Positions 32,171 to 44,545 of a stretch of DNA of 64,000 nucleotides are shown piece after piece. This stretch comes from Amborella trichopoda (Eukaryota; Streptophyta; Magnoliopsida; Amborellales; Amborellaceae). Below the pieces are notes generated by a model. It ran no database searches. It saw only the letters and a list, made by a program, of their open reading frames with translations, and was not told where the DNA came from. The translations under genes were made by a program, and so were the position numbers. The stretch's first letter is position 1. Each line of letters begins with the position of its first letter. The stretch spans positions 3,626,168-3,690,167 of the forward strand of contig NW_006499364.1 of assembly GCF_000471905.2 (NCBI RefSeq). The letters run 5' to 3'.

Positions 32171-34816
32171 TTAGGGCTGAGAGGCCAAGGGCTCTGAAAG
32201 GTCTAGTGCATGCTCATGAGGGGCTCGTTGAGGGGCATCCTCTTGAACGAGAGCGAGGGCTTGGACGTGTCTGAAGAGAACCGCACAGATGATGTGGCCT
32301 TGCAAGACTTTCTCCTCGACTATGGCCTCGAATCCAGTGCACTCCTTGAGTTCATGACCCCACACTTGGTGATAGGGGACTTGAGTTTTTCCATGCCTCG
32401 GGCAAGATGCTTAGGCTATTTGGCTGACTTGGGGGTGACAAGACCCTGTTGGAGCATTGCCTCAAAGCGGGCCTGCAGAGGGGGTCTTGCTCAATGTTTT
32501 GCTGGGCTTGCATCAAGGGTTCTTCTTGCACAGGTGGAAGAGGGACCTGAGGGTGTCTTGTCAGGTCGCCCTGAACCTCCTGACACTACTGCATCTTTTC
32601 TGCCATGAGCTTATGGAAGCTAGTGCACTCGCTGATGTCATGACCTCGTATCTGGTGGTACGTGCACCAGAGGTTCTTTGTCCCTGGAGGCAGGAACTTG
32701 GGCTGCCTTGTCGGCTTTGGGGTGGTGATCCCTTCTTATAGCATTATAGAGAAAAATGCAAGACGAATAGAGGGTGCCCCGTCGTCCTCTTGGATCGTGA
32801 CTATGTGAGATGCCTCAGCTACCCAGAATGCCTTTTTAAACTCTTCGAGCATAATCTAGCCCTTGTTGATAAGGGCTTATATAGTGTTATTGAGCTTGTA
32901 GCAGTCGTGAGTGGGGTGGGCTACTCTCCTATGATAGGTGCAGTACTTCTCATTCGACTCCTGCCTCGACGACTCTACAATGGTGACCTCTAGCAGCTGG
33001 ATCATGTTCTGTTCTAATAGCAGTTAGAGCAGTGTAAGGGTTCATTCCCTGTCAAAGGGGTAACCCTTATTCTGGTGCTCGATCCAATAGTCATTTTTCT
33101 TACTATTTTAAGAGGCGGGGCCGCATTGTAGGATTGCTGCTTGCCCCTAGCCAGAGGCATCTGTTCTTTAGAGAGGTCAAGAGTTTGGGGAGCCATGCCT
33201 TTGGTGTCAATCACGGTGATGGCGGTGCTGATCACTGCTTTTTAATTGCCCCGACTACTGGAGCGAGAGTTTGAGCCAGAGGATTACTGACGAGGGTTGC
33301 CATGGTGCTTGAACAATCCCTCGATACGAACTGCCTTAGAGATGAGCTCTGACATGGAGCATGGATTGGAGGCCTTGAAATGTAGGGCGATCTTGAGAAG
33401 CATGTTTCGTATGCAGGTCTGAACACCTTCCTTCTCGGTCATGGGGGTGGCGTGAAAGGCTGCCAACTCTCTTCATCAGGTGATGAACTTGTCAACCAGC
33501 TCACAAGGGTCTTGCATCAAGGTGAGGAGCTCGATGATTTCCACGTTCCTTTGGACTTCGTAGAAGCATTGGTAGAACAACTGCTCCATTTCTTGCCAAG
33601 TGTGCACTGAGTTTGGTGGCAGCCAAGCATACCACTGAAAGGCTGGTCCTTCGAGAGTCTCAATGAAGTGGAGGGGGAGGAGACGTCCATCAATTGCCGT
33701 CTCCCAGCGGGCCACTTATAAGTGGGCCATATGCTGGTGTAGAGATGTGGTACCATTGAACAGGGCAAGTTTCCCCTTTTGGTAGTTCACGGGAAACGGC
33801 ACTTGATCAATGTACGAAGGATACGACTTTTGGTAGAGTGGTGTCTCCTGCATGCCCGGGACCTTATTGTTGAGGCTATGGGACACCATAGCATCTATGT
33901 TTGTTTGGGAGACCCTGCGAGAAGAGGAGCTGTCTTGGGGGGCTGGAGGGGAAGTCTGCCTAGGAGCCATGTCCTCACCGGTCGAGGAATCTGACGAAAT
34001 AGGGGACCTGGAGGTCTCTAGGCATTCCATCTTTCTGAGGAGAGCTTGCATCATTTCCTCGAACTTGTTCATCTGCTCCTCCTAAGCATCGTTTGGGTCA
34101 TTGATCACCATGACAATGACTGTTTCTTTTGGGAGGTCAGAGTCAGGTGATGCACCAAACTACTGAGGCTGGCGAGTCATGTTTGGCAAGTCAGTCTGGA
34201 GGGGCTCAGCTTGTCCAATTGGACTCGAGCTTTGTATGCCGATCTTGTGAGGACCGGTTCTTGAAGGTCTTGGGACCGTGACTTTTGTGTGGTGATCGCT
34301 GAACAAAATTCCTAAACTTGCTTAGGTTCTGGAGTTTGAAGAGGGAAAAAGGGATTACAAGGCAAGAGGTTGTCCGGGGTGGTGACCTCCACTGCCTTGA
34401 TGGTTTCCCTGGTCAGGTTCAACATGCCTCTTTTCTACTTGATCTTGAGGCGACTGTGGACCTCATTCTAGAACCAAGCCTGAGATGTGGACTGCCCTGT
34501 TTTCTTCGAATATGCTGGAGCAGGGAGTGGGGCCCAAGGATGGAGGGCAACTTAGGTTCTTGTCTTGGAGGCTGGAGGCCTCTATCTGACATCAAGATGT
34601 GGCCCTGAATTCCTTTGTGAGACCCATGTGTTCGGTTGACCCTGGCGTCGAGGAAGGGGCAAAGGAAGAAGTTGGTTTTGTGATTCCTCCTGAGTCTGGA
34701 TCCGAGAGGGACCTGTAAAGATGGTGCGTGTGCACCTGTAGGGTTAGCCGTTCGGGTGAATTAAGGATCAGCCCGGGCTCAGTCAATGGGTTAGACCATA
34801 GGAGGCCAAGACCCAC
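32171..34816 (-). pseudogene. gag: gag, probably of element B, with three knuckle units
   Basis: On the minus strand, MNKFEEMMQALLRKMECLE (34072) is followed by VSQTNIDAMVSHSLNNKVPG, then the gag core FNGTTSLHQHMAHL, FIETLEGPAFQWYAWLP and HTWQEMEQLFYQCFYEVQRN. Next come TCIRNMLLKIALHFKA and SELISKAVRIEGLFKHHG. Downstream are three knuckle-like units: YCTYHRRVAHPTHDC at about 32893-32947, WCTYHQIRGHDISEC at about 32624-32676 and YHQVWGHELKEC at about 32335-32385, whose first Cys is lost. The N-terminal part above 34100 is badly shifted. It ends near 34900, beside the copia fragment. Plus-strand frames here are shadows. Confidence 0.85.
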
Positions 34817-34964
34817 GAGCTTGTGTTTGTGAGGGACGAGGCGGGAGCTTGTCTCTCACAAGGTGAAGCTGTGTGTGCCGGGATGGAAGATGAAACGGTC
34901 GACCCTTCTATGCTTGAGGTGGCATAGAGCTAGCGCTACCCCGACCTATGGAGAGAGGAGAACC

Positions 34965-35420
34965 CAAAGAATGTTGCATTTGTAGTAGAAGAGTCTCTCT
35001 CGGTTATTCCATCCGATGGTTGGTGGATTGATTAGGCTGCAACAAGGCATAGCACCACGAGCAAGTAGCACGTAGTGGACTTCAGAGAATAAAAGGTTGG
35101 TGATTGGAAGCTCTATATGGGAAACTCCTCTTGGGACAACGTTATTGGCAAGGTGACCATGAAGCTTCCTCTTCCTAATGGGGGTATTCTTACCCTTAAT
35201 GATGTTCTCTATGCCCCTGACATGAGGCGTAACCTCATTTCCTTGTCTAAGGTAGATAAAAATGGCGTCCAAGTGAATTTAAAAGGAGAAATATGACTTT
35301 TCTTAAGGATGGTGTAGAAGTGGCTAAGGCTTCTCTTTGTAGCAGTTTGTATAAAGTTGAAATTAATGAAATGAAATCATCTTCCTCTTATATTGTTGAT
35401 TCGAAGATTAAGACACATTG
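34965..35420 (+). pseudogene. copia protease end and GAG-pre-integrase
   Basis: The frame reads GWWIDSG (Asp-Ser-Gly active site), then after shifts KVTMKLPLPNGGILTLNDVL and YAPDMRRNLISLSKVDK, and DGVEVAKASLCSSLYKVEI. These are the typical end of copia protease and the GAG-pre-integrase region. Stops lie near 35031, 35297 and 35425. At 35430-35480 a phrase of about 22 bp (ATTGTCTAGAACGATGAAA) is duplicated in tandem. Confidence 0.75.
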
Positions 35421-35479
35421 GCTATGAAAAATTGTCTAGAACGATGAAAGATTGTCTAGAACGATGAAAAATTAATTCC

Positions 35480-36220
35480 TTATGAAGAAAAAGATAAATT
35501 TAAATGTGAGAACTGTTTAAAAGGAAAGATGCATAGAAAATCATTCCCAAAGGGATTAAAGGCTGAAAATGTTCTACATATAGTTCAAACTGATATTTAT
35601 GGAAAATTAAATGTTAAAACCTTTAAAGGACATGAATATTTTATCACTTTTATTGATTATTATTCACGATATACATATACATATTTGATTTCTCATAAAA
35701 GTGAAGCTTTAGGAAAATTTAAAGAATATAAGATGGAAGTACAAAATCAACTAGACAAAAAGATTAAAATTTTGAGAAGTGATAGAGGAGGAGAATATAT
35801 TTCACTTGAGTTCGAAAGTTTTTGAAAGGAACATGGGATCATAAGACAATGCACACTACCTTATACTCCCCAATAGAATGGTATGACTGAAAGAAAAACT
35901 AGAACCTTATTAGAGATGGTTAATTATATGATATAAGAAGCTAATATATCTTACCAATTTTGGGAAGAAGCTTTGCTAGCCTCAACTTATTTATTAAATA
36001 GATTTCCGAACAAAATATACAAGTAGAATCCCTTTTGAATGATGGTTTAATAGAAAGCCTAATTTAGATCACATTAGAGTTTGAGGTTGTGTAACTCATG
36101 ACCTTAACCCAAATAGAGAAAAACTTGGACTAAAAACAATTAAATGCACATTTGTTGGGTACTCTAGTCACTCTAAGGGTTATAATATGATCATGAGACA
36201 AAGACTATCATAGAAAGTAA
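35480..36220 (+). pseudogene. copia integrase
   Basis: The zinc-binding end CENCLKGKMHRKSF precedes an open stretch of 98 codons at 35529-35825 with QTDIYGKLNVKTFKG (first catalytic Asp), FITFIDYYSRYTYTYLI and ILRSDRGGEYISLEF (second Asp). After a stop at 35823 come TLPYTP, NGMTERKTRTLLEM (catalytic Glu) and FWEEALLASTYLLNR. Several point stops follow. It would integrate copia cDNA; here it is dead. Confidence 0.85.
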
Positions 36221-36857
36221 AGATGCTTATTTCCTTGAAGATGAAGAAATGCTAAAGGGAAAACAACCTAAAATTATAAAATTAGACGAAGAAATGGGGC
36301 AACCTAGTGATTCCAATGAGAACCCTGACAGTGTTAATCGTATTGCTATTATGGTAGAGCCCCGGAAAAGTATTAGGGAAACTAAAAGACCTAGTTACTT
36401 GGATGACTAGTATGGCTATAATGTAGAACTTGATGATGAATCTATACGATTTAAAGAGGCACTAAATTCGAGAGATCCAATAGGATGGAGGCAATGCAAG
36501 ATGAATATAATCATTAATGAAAAGTGAGACATGGACCTTAGTAGACCTACCAGAAGGTTGTAGAGTCATTAGTTGTAACTGGATCTATACTAAAAAACTG
36601 AATCCAGATGGAACAATTGAGAAGTATAAAGCTAAACTTGTTGCTAGGAGTTTTACCCAAGTAGATGGGGTAGATTATAAAGAACTTTCTGCCCTATTGT
36701 TAGAAAGACATCCATTAGGATTGTACAAGCAATAGCAAATAATTATAACTTTAACATATCTCAAATAGATGTAAAGACAACATTCCTCAATAGCGAATTA
36801 GAGGAAGAGATATTTATGAGGCAAGGGATTCGAGTCTAAAGAACATGAAGGTTGTTT
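36221..36857 (+). pseudogene. copia RT, N-terminal part
   Basis: After an acidic linker (ENPDSVNRIAIMVEPRKSIR, TKRPSYLDD) the RT begins with ETWTLVDLPEGCRVISCNW, YTKKLNPDGTIEKYKAKLVA and GVDYKELSA, then in another frame ISQIDVKTTFLNSELEEEIF with substitutions. The sequence stops within the first third of RT at the Tat LTR, so the catalytic YVDD region is absent. Confidence 0.8.
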
Positions 36858-38269
36858 GATGCAGAATAAAGAGGAAGCCGGTCAATAAAGCCCTATATAC
36901 AGTGGAATTTTTGATATTATCAAAATTGCCCCAGAATGGGTGAAATTGTTTTTAAGGACTTTAAAATGCCATCTGCCAAGTTTCGTCGCAATCCAACATG
37001 TTTAAGGCAGTGCAGACAAAGAAACAATTTCGGAAAAATTAACCTCCAACACTCTGAAACAGATCATGTAACTAGAACTCTATTTTCGGTGCGGCAAATG
37101 GCCATGGGACCACCGCCATTTGATCCAATTTGATCGAAAACCCCTATGGGTCAGGTTTCTGCTCAAACAGACGCTTCAGGACAAAGTTATGGTAAAAGAC
37201 GAAAAAGAGGTAGGCTGCACACTATTCTCGTGTGGCCTCCTCGCACCAAATCACCATTAATGGAGACTGTCTTCACAGTTTAGGGCAGTGATTTTGAGGA
37301 GCCATATCCCCCTCGTTACGAGTTGGATTGCGTTTAAATTTTGTGAATGTATTGGTCTCGCTAAGACGAGCGTTCAATATGTGGCACGCCCCATGATAAT
37401 GCCCGAGCAGGGAGAAACATTAGAGAGAAGTTGTCGTTTCATGAAGAAAGTTGTAGAAAAATCAGCAGCGATGTGCCCGCTCGAGCGGCAAAATCACGGT
37501 GGTCGCTTATCGGATTGACGCGAGACCAATTCCATCACGTGTGTAACGTATGCAGCAACATCTGGGCCGAACCTCGCGCATGATGAACGGTCGATTTCTT
37601 GCATGAAGCTGATAAATTTCTATAAATTCCGATTGTCGGATTCTAGATTCCGACAAAAAATCCAAAAGTGTGAAATCTTCGTTTGGGCACGAAATCGAGC
37701 TGCATTTGTTGCAACGTGATCGTAATGGAATGGTTAGTGTGATCCAGCAAAGAAATCAAAGAAATACATCAAGAAACGAACGTACTACCGATCCGAAGTT
37801 TTCAAGATTTGTATAAATTTTGAGTCGCATGTTCGTGGCTTAAAAAAGCGATCTGTGGCTCGAAGTTGGTACCAAATTGATTGTCATGCTGAGTCCAACA
37901 AGAAAGTAATCATCTTTTTGTAAAACGAGCGTCTGAGCAACCCGAATCAGCCATGAAAGATCACGTACATTCTAGGGTAGCAACGAGGACTATTTTGAAA
38001 ATTCATGTATTGTTGGGCAGAGGCAAAACAATCATTTCATATTCATTTTTTAGATTTCATTTTAATTCAAATAAAATATATTTTTAACAATTAGAGTTAA
38101 TTTTGATCAATCCACCCATGTTTGGGCAAAAATTTATATATATCACGTGATATCATTGTATAAAGGACCCTACTTAGCTTAATAAAATTTTGAGCTTTAT
38201 TCATTGTTGGGTCACGTCTTGGGAGAGAGAAGGATAGAGAAATTTGTGAGTAAGTACCATTAAGCTTAA

Positions 38270-40370
38270 CGTAAATCTCTCTCTTCTCTTTCTCTTTTCT
38301 ATCTCTCTCTTCCTCTCTTCTTTTTCTCTCTTTCTCTCTCTTCTTTCACACGCAGTGTTTCACTCTTTTTCCTTCTCTTCTTCCCTCTCGGGTCCACCTT
38401 CTCCTTCTTTTTTTAATAGTCCTTCATGTCCATCTCCCTTTCTCTTTTCTTTGTGTGCACCTTCACATCAAACCCCCCCTTTGTACACCCATGATCCCGC
38501 CCGACCACTATATCCCAAAACTTTTCTTCCCAGCACCGTGTGGGCAAGCAAAAACCTATCGTCGCCTGCAACCAACTCATTGCCACCTGTGAAACCTTCT
38601 TACCCAACCCAACACCGTCTGCGCAACCCACCTTACTGCCGCCTGTGAGACCAACCATCGCCGTGTGTGTAACCACAACCCTTACTACCGCTCATGTCAT
38701 CCACCTTATCGCCGTCTGTGACCAACTCTACTGCACCCGGCTGCCAACACCTCCTTCTCATTCAGCTGCGCCTCAGCCCTTCTATCTCAGCCCAGCAGCA
38801 ACCAACTCTCCATCAATTTCATTCCTCCGCAGCTGAGTCACCCCAAAACTCAGCTCTTTCTTCCACCTTTCTCTACCAAGTACCAACAATTGCTGCTCTC
38901 TCACCACTATCCGTCAACTTCATTACTACCCAGCAACCTGCTGCCCCCTTACCTCCTATCGCTCTATCTCTCTTTCTGTTGAAAAAAAAAAAACAACAAT
39001 CTTCCTGTAGCCTGCTGCCCCCATTTCCACCATTCTGTCGCCTCTGTCGCTCATCTCTCCCTATGATCTGTTCCTCAGCTACCCAGCCGCCTCATCTCAG
39101 CCATTTTCCCTCACCTTCTTCTTTCCGCCACTCCACCCTGTCGTGCGCTGCCCATACCAGCCACGACCACCTACTGCCTTCACCTCTCTTTCTTCCCTCA
39201 GCCCTTTCCTTCTGCCTGTAACTTCTGCCTTCCCCATTCTCTTCCTTCGCAGCCTGCTCCCGCCCAACCACCACACTTCTCCGCCTTTCTCTGCCACCCT
39301 ATCCTTCGCCTCTCTCTCCCATCCTCTGCAATTTCCATTCATCATCGTTGCTGCCACCAATTTTATCCAGCTGTTCCCTCTCTTCCGCCATCTCTGCTCC
39401 AACATCCACCTCTCTCAAATCGTAGCCCCTGCCCTCACCTGCCCTCAGCCGTCGCCTTCACTCCACCCGAAATCAGGCAGCAGCCTAATTGCCGTGTCTT
39501 TCACCCCAATTCACCTCCCATCAACTGCAGCCATCTCCGCCTTTCTCTTCCAATCATTCCCACCATTGCAGCCTGTTTCCTCAGCTCTGCCGCCCTCTTT
39601 CTTCTCCATCTCCTCCACCTTGCTGCTCCACCACCCGCATCTCCTCCACCTTGCTGCTCCATCACTTACAACCAGCCCCTTTCCTCGCTTTCAATCACCT
39701 CCGCCTGTTCCCTGCAAATTCTCGCTCCTTCTCTCCCTAGAAAACTCAATCATACCTCTGCTACCAGTCTCCTCTCCCCTTCTCCGCCTCCTCTCTTCTT
39801 CCCTTCTCTCGTTTCACCCATCTCTGACATCTCTCTCCCATCCTCTTGTTGTTCTCTTTCTAAAAAAAACAGCAAGCTACCTCACTTTGTTGCTTTCTCT
39901 CTCTCTCCACTCCCCTTCTCCGCCACCTGCCGCCATTCTAGTCTCCACTCCCCTTCTCCGCCACCTGCAGCCAAAGCTCACCCATCTTCTTCTCCGCCAT
40001 CTGCAGCCAAATTGTGAGCCCCTCGATCCCATCTCATCCACGCACGAGCTTCTTGCTGCAACCTCTCGCTCTTTCTCTCTCTAAAAAAAAACCCATTAAT
40101 GAGCAACGTCCTGTTTCCCTTGTTTTCTTTTGTTTCGTTTCAAAGTTTGGTTTCGATTCTTTTCAAAGTTTCGTTTCGTTCCGTTCATCCCTCCATTCAA
40201 TTTTACACTCAAATAAATCCCCTGTTAACTCTTTCGTTTTTTTTTTCTTCACTTTCACACCCAGTAACCCATACACCCAATAACCCATAAGCCACCTCTC
40301 TCCTTCCTATTCACGTAAAACCAACAAAAAGCTCTCTCTCTCTCTCTCTCTCTTTCTTTAAACTTTAAAA
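38270..40370 (+). repeat. expanded pyrimidine-rich tract in LTR D1
   Basis: About 2.1 kb of CT-rich sequence including runs of CTCTCT and phrases on CCGCCTGTGA and TCTCCGCCACCTGCAGCC. Long open frames over it (up to 313 codons at 39143-40084) are Ser/Pro/Leu-rich through composition alone and are not annotated as genes. In LTR A the same position has only about 80 bp of CT-rich DNA. Confidence 0.85.
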
Positions 40371-40760
40371 TCCCAACAAACCAATTTTCTCTCCCTCAAC
40401 TAAAGTTTATTTATTTATTTATTAAAACCATCTCATTCTATTTCTTCAACCCCTTCCCTTTTATTTTATTCCATTTTACTCCTTCCTTTCATTCTATTTT
40501 ATTCACTTCATTTTTTTTTCCTTTATTCCATTTCATTCCATTTATTTTGCTCACTCATTTTATCTCACCATACTTTACTCTATTCCATCCATTTATTTTA
40601 TTTTAATTATCTCATCTTTTTTATTTTCTTTTGTCCTTTTTATTCTATTTTACCTTACTCCATTTTATTTTAATTAATTTACTTTATTTTATTTCATTGC
40701 AATTACATCATCTAATGTTAATTTTATTTTATTTATTATTTCACTTTCGTCTCTTTTAGA
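40371..40760 (+). repeat. TTTTATT-rich low-complexity tract
   Basis: Irregular repeats of ATTTTATTTTATTCC and TTTATTTATTTATT. It lies in LTR D1 directly after the CT-rich tract. No gene is visible. Confidence 0.8.
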
Positions 40761-41457
40761 AGACCTAGCAAGAGTCAAGCTGGTCTTCATCTCTTCTCTT
40801 TCTCTTCTTTGCTTGTTTGACTAGAGGGTAGACTGCGCTTTGTGCTGCCGTACCAGTCTTGTCATCCTGCCGTAATGCCATCGTGCCGGTCTGAGTTACC
40901 GTGCCCGTCTAATTGCCATGATGGACTAGTCATCTTGCCAGGCTGGTCGATGTTGATTCCGTCGTTTAGTAGTAATGTCGTTATGTCGGTCTGAGTTACC
41001 GTGCCCGTCTAACTACCACGTCGGGTCAATCACCTACTGGTTTAGCCACTGTGTCCGTCTAGCCGCCCCGTCAAACTTCTTCTTTTACTTTCATTTCGCC
41101 TTGTAACAAGGTAGGGACCTATGCCCCACTCGTTTGTATTTTTAATGTGTGTATGTGTTTGAAGGAAAGGAGAAATATGTCAAGGGAGACGATTCCAAAC
41201 CGACTACAGGCCACGGGGCATTCCTACGTGATCTAAGAGGGCGCCCATGTGAGCTAGCCCGAGCGTGTCACGGACCCACGTGAGGTAAGTCCCACCTCGC
41301 GATCATAATTCCTCTCTCACTGGTTGGTACTCCTACCCACATCTTCGTTACATGGTTCCCGAGAGAGTGTTCTCAAGTTCCGGGTTCCCCTGAAACCCGA
41401 GACACGTGGCACCAGGTCATCCCGATTCGGAGGGCGAGATCGAGGCACCTAACTAGC

Positions 41458-41477
41458 TTGGCGACTCCACGAAGGAC
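41458..41477 (+). promoter_or_regulatory. primer-binding site of D1
   Basis: TTGGCGACTCCACGAAGGAC begins two bases after the LTR end. It matches the site at 48014 in 17 of 20 positions, counting from the two sequences. Confidence 0.8.
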
Positions 41478-41705
41478 ACGCTACCCCATCGTTAGATCGT
41501 TCTCGTTTGACCTTCCTTTCTTTAGTCCAGCTCACTATACACACACATGTCCTCGGGGTTGCTTAACCCCTACATCTGAGTCGGGGGTTTCATAATCCCC
41601 GCACTCGTGAGTCTTCATCGGGAGCAGGTCCAACGAACCTTGTTCCTGACCTTTCTCCTGAGCATCGACCCCGTGTCACGCTCTTAGGTCCTGACTAGAA
41701 TTGAG

Positions 41706-43843
41706 GTGAGGATGGACCAAAAAGTCCCTCACTCCCTACCTCCTTGCATTGGTAAACCCTATGTCAATGCACCCTGCATTGGTGGCACACATGCCACCAC
41801 ACACAGCACACACCCTGCTATCGGCAACTCACTGGCTGGTCCCACTGTTCGGGGAAGCCCAAAGGCCGCCCCTCCCTCTTCTGCAACTGGCAGTTCATCT
41901 GCAGTTGCCCCTGCGGGTCGCCACGAAGCTACCCCTCATTCTCTGTCACTGCTGGCCCCTGTAACAGGGTGCTCGACACCAGGAGGAGGCAGCTCTGAAG
42001 CCACCACCTCATAAACACCCACCAAAGCTAGTGGACCATCTATTCTAACTACAACTCGGGGCAACCCTCAGGTTACCTCGGGACACTGTCAGGGTTCAGG
42101 TCTTCTTGAACTTGACCCTCCACCTCTTTTGCATGCACACTGCACCACTCGGGACAACCCTCAGGTTACCTCGGGACGCTGTCAGGGTTCTGGTCTTCTT
42201 GGACTTGGACTTGCACATCCTCGAGGCAACCCTCAGGTTACCTCGAGACACTGTCGGGGTTCGGATCTTCTTGGACTTGGCCCTGCACATTCTTAACATG
42301 AACACTGCACCACTCAGGGCCACCCTCAGGTTACCTCGGGACACTGTCAGAGTTTGGGTCTTCTTGGACTTGGCCCTGCACATCCTCGGGGCAACCCTCA
42401 GGTTACATCTGAACATTGTTAGGGTTCGACTCTTCTTGGACCCGGCCTTGTACACCCTTTGCATATGCACTGTACTGCTCGAGGCAGTATTGCTACTGCG
42501 TATGCTCGAGCACACGAGGAGGAACCTCCTAGTTCCCCCTCCCAACACATGTCTGCTCACTCTGTGAGAGATGGTCGCGTGGCCATTCCGACACACTCAC
42601 ATGCTCACGACACCGAGCCTCTTGAGGCCGGACATGCTACTCGAGCTCGGGTTGACCACCAGGTCAACCGAAGTCCTTCTGCAGAGGGCATACACGCGTC
42701 AATCCCCTCGCCCACCCGGAGCACACATGTGCAATGTGCACACATGCATAGATCCAAAACTTGCTCTAGTTCTGAGGGTGAAGAAGAGGACACCATGGAA
42801 GACTTCTTTGCCAAGGACGAGAGCCCTTTCTGTTCTTCAACTCCCCTCGATGCGGATGATGTTGGAAATGCATCGAATGAGGAGAACACCGAAACGGTTA
42901 CTCGGGACATGATGAAGCTGATTATTTATGAAGATCCAAGTCCCAATTGGGGCAAGGACAAGCCTACGAACAGGGCAAAGAGCCAGCTAGCCCCAGTAGC
43001 TCCACCAATCCTGAGCCAATGGTGCCATCACCTGATCAGACACCCGAACCCATTCCGAGTCCGGGCACCAAGAGCAATGGCTTCTTCGAGCAGACTGAGC
43101 TTGGGGTAGCTCGTGGGTTTGAATCAATTTTCCGTAGACTCTTGTTAAGCCCGAAGGCACCACTCCGAGGCAGCACCGGTTCCTCAAGTGAAATGGAAGC
43201 CGAACTTATCGAGGGCACAAGCCATGACCCCTTTGTGGTGGAGAGTTTGATCTATAAAGAGACATGTTCCCTTCCCATAATGCAAGAAAATGATCCATCA
43301 TCTCCCCTTAAAGCCTGCCTTGACATCCCATCTTCCCAAGATGAAGCTGAAGAGAAAACTTATACTGGTGAGCTGCTGCAAGGGCTTGAGAAACCTATTG
43401 TCGAGATCGACCTTCAGAATAGGAAGGGGACCCTGCCACTGGCCACTTTCCTTCTCTCTTTCCAAGGATTCATCACTGGATCTTGGACACATGATGAACA
43501 ACCATCTACTCTCGTTGGTCCTAATGATGTTACTGCCCTTGCTTGCTTCTCCCCAAACATTCTTACCTCTGATGAGAGCCTGTCACTTTCATCTAAGGAA
43601 AGTTGCTTCCCAGTACAGGATGAAACGAGCTCCGCTTCCCTTGATGCTAGCTCTGTTCAAGTGGCTCCTCCATGCCCTGATAATGTCATGAATCCCTGCA
43701 AAGCCAATTGTCAGCTCTCCTCATGTCATGAATGCCTCATGTATCCCCTTGTGATGATGGAGGCTTGCCGTTCTATGAGAAGTTCAGGTTCTCTCTTAAT
43801 TGTAAAGAGCCCTCAAGTACGGTTAGTGTCGAAACCGTTGTGA
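41706..43843 (+). pseudogene. leader ORF region (ORF1) of D1
   Basis: This region, from 250 bp after the primer site, keeps long open frames in three registers. 41706-42012 is Pro/Ser/Gly/Thr-rich. 42106-42567 is built from in-frame repeats. 42459-43109 contains an acidic stretch (SSSEGEEEDTMEDFFAKDES). 42947-43843 has 298 codons with no family I recognise (QTELGVARGFESIFRRLLLS, LDIPSSQDEAEEKTYTGELL). The registers overlap at 42459-42567 and 42947-43109, consistent with frameshifts in one former gene of about 700 codons. Its place matches ORF1 of Ogre-type elements, of unknown function. Element C (14757-15593) and D2 have counterparts. Confidence 0.45.
42058..42480 (+). repeat. in-frame repeat of alternating 93 and 72 bp
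   Basis: CAACCCTCAGGTTACCTCGG begins units near 42065, 42158, 42230, 42323 and 42395, giving spacings of 93, 72, 93 and 72 bp. Both are multiples of three, so the reading frame is kept (units TLRLPRDTVRVWVFLDLALH in one frame). The 21-bp difference is an extra segment with GCACACTGCACCACTC. Confidence 0.85.
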
Positions 43844-43849
43844 ACGGTG

Positions 43850-44545
43850 AAGTACTAGAAGCTTACAAATACGAGATTGTGTAGCTTAAGGTCACCTTAA
43901 GGCAGTTACTGGCCGAGATGAGGTCAAAAGATGAAATGACAGAAACCTTGTGTCAAGCGGTACTGAAGTCTCATAAGCTTGAGTGTACCCCCTCGGCGCA
44001 CCAAGCCCTATTTACTGTCTTTCAAGTGTAGCTCCCGGACATCAAAACAAGGCCATCAAGTGATGAACTACTCCCGCCATCAAGTGATGAACTACTCCCA
44101 CCATCACCTCCCTCACTAGTAAAAGGCATGGTGGCCAAAGCATCAAAAAGATGAGATGCCTCAGTGACAGGAACGCCGAATCATTACCAAAAACCTCCCC
44201 CAGCTTATGTTGATCAGACTCTATTCCCACAAGGAGATCAAAGACTCGATGTCCCTAAAAACAAAATCAAGCAGTTCTCAGTAAAAAGTCGATACAAGAG
44301 TTATTCATTTGAAAGGTGCTTGATCCCCAAGTTGCTTGAAACTCTCTTATCTAAAGAGATGATCAAGAAGGCAAAAAGACCGGTTGAAGTCGGCAGGGAT
44401 AACGAGCCCTTATTGCCAATATCATAGGATGCTTGGTCATAGAACTAAGGAGTGTCATACCATCAAAGACATCATCCAGCATCGCATAAACACAGGAAAA
44501 TTGAACTTGGAGCTTGATTCCACTCGTGATCCAGTGCCACACAAT
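43850..44545 (+). pseudogene. gag: gag C-terminus of D1
   Basis: A helical piece (VTLRQLLAEMRSKDEM) and a duplicated phrase (PSSDELLPPSSDELLPP near 44060-44100) lead to the frame at 44164-44427: PPAYVDQTLFPQGDQ, YSFERCLIPKLLETLLSKEM and then, after a one-base shift, the knuckle YCQYHRMLGHRTKEC (44410-44454) and INTGKLNLELD. This corresponds to D2 at 50620-50830. The gag core (FxGT ... GPAFxW) is missing, so an internal deletion has joined the leader region to the gag end. Sequence continuity breaks at about 44545 into 3'-UTR minisatellite. Confidence 0.65.

Larger units (their letters stand above)
34960..36857 (+). mobile_element. Ty1/copia fragment
   Basis: An AT-rich block, unlike its neighbours in composition, encodes in order a protease active site, GAG-pre-integrase, integrase and the beginning of RT, the copia order. 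No copia LTR or gag is visible at either side. It joins reverse gag sequence on the left and a 5'-truncated Tat LTR on the right, so both ends are truncated. Confidence 0.85.
36858..41455 (+). mobile_element. 5' LTR of unit D1, long and 5'-truncated
   Basis: It begins at GATGCAGAATAAAGAGG, about 30 bp inside the LTR by comparison with the LTR ending at 20515, and ends CCTAACTA before a primer site. At 4.6 kb it is the longest LTR in the window. The extra length comes from a pyrimidine-rich tract at 38270-40760. TATA lies at about 38134 and is followed by CACGTG. The phrase GATCTAAGAGGGCGCCCATG near the 3' end is shared with the other LTRs. Confidence 0.85.

Noticed and set aside
33779-34608. 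plus-strand frames over the reverse gag
   Set aside because: They are antisense shadows of gag, whose core motifs are clear on the minus strand.
39143-40084. 313-codon open frame, Ser/Pro/Leu-rich
   Set aside because: It lies wholly in a pyrimidine-rich LTR tract. Open frames occur in several registers and the product is composition-driven.
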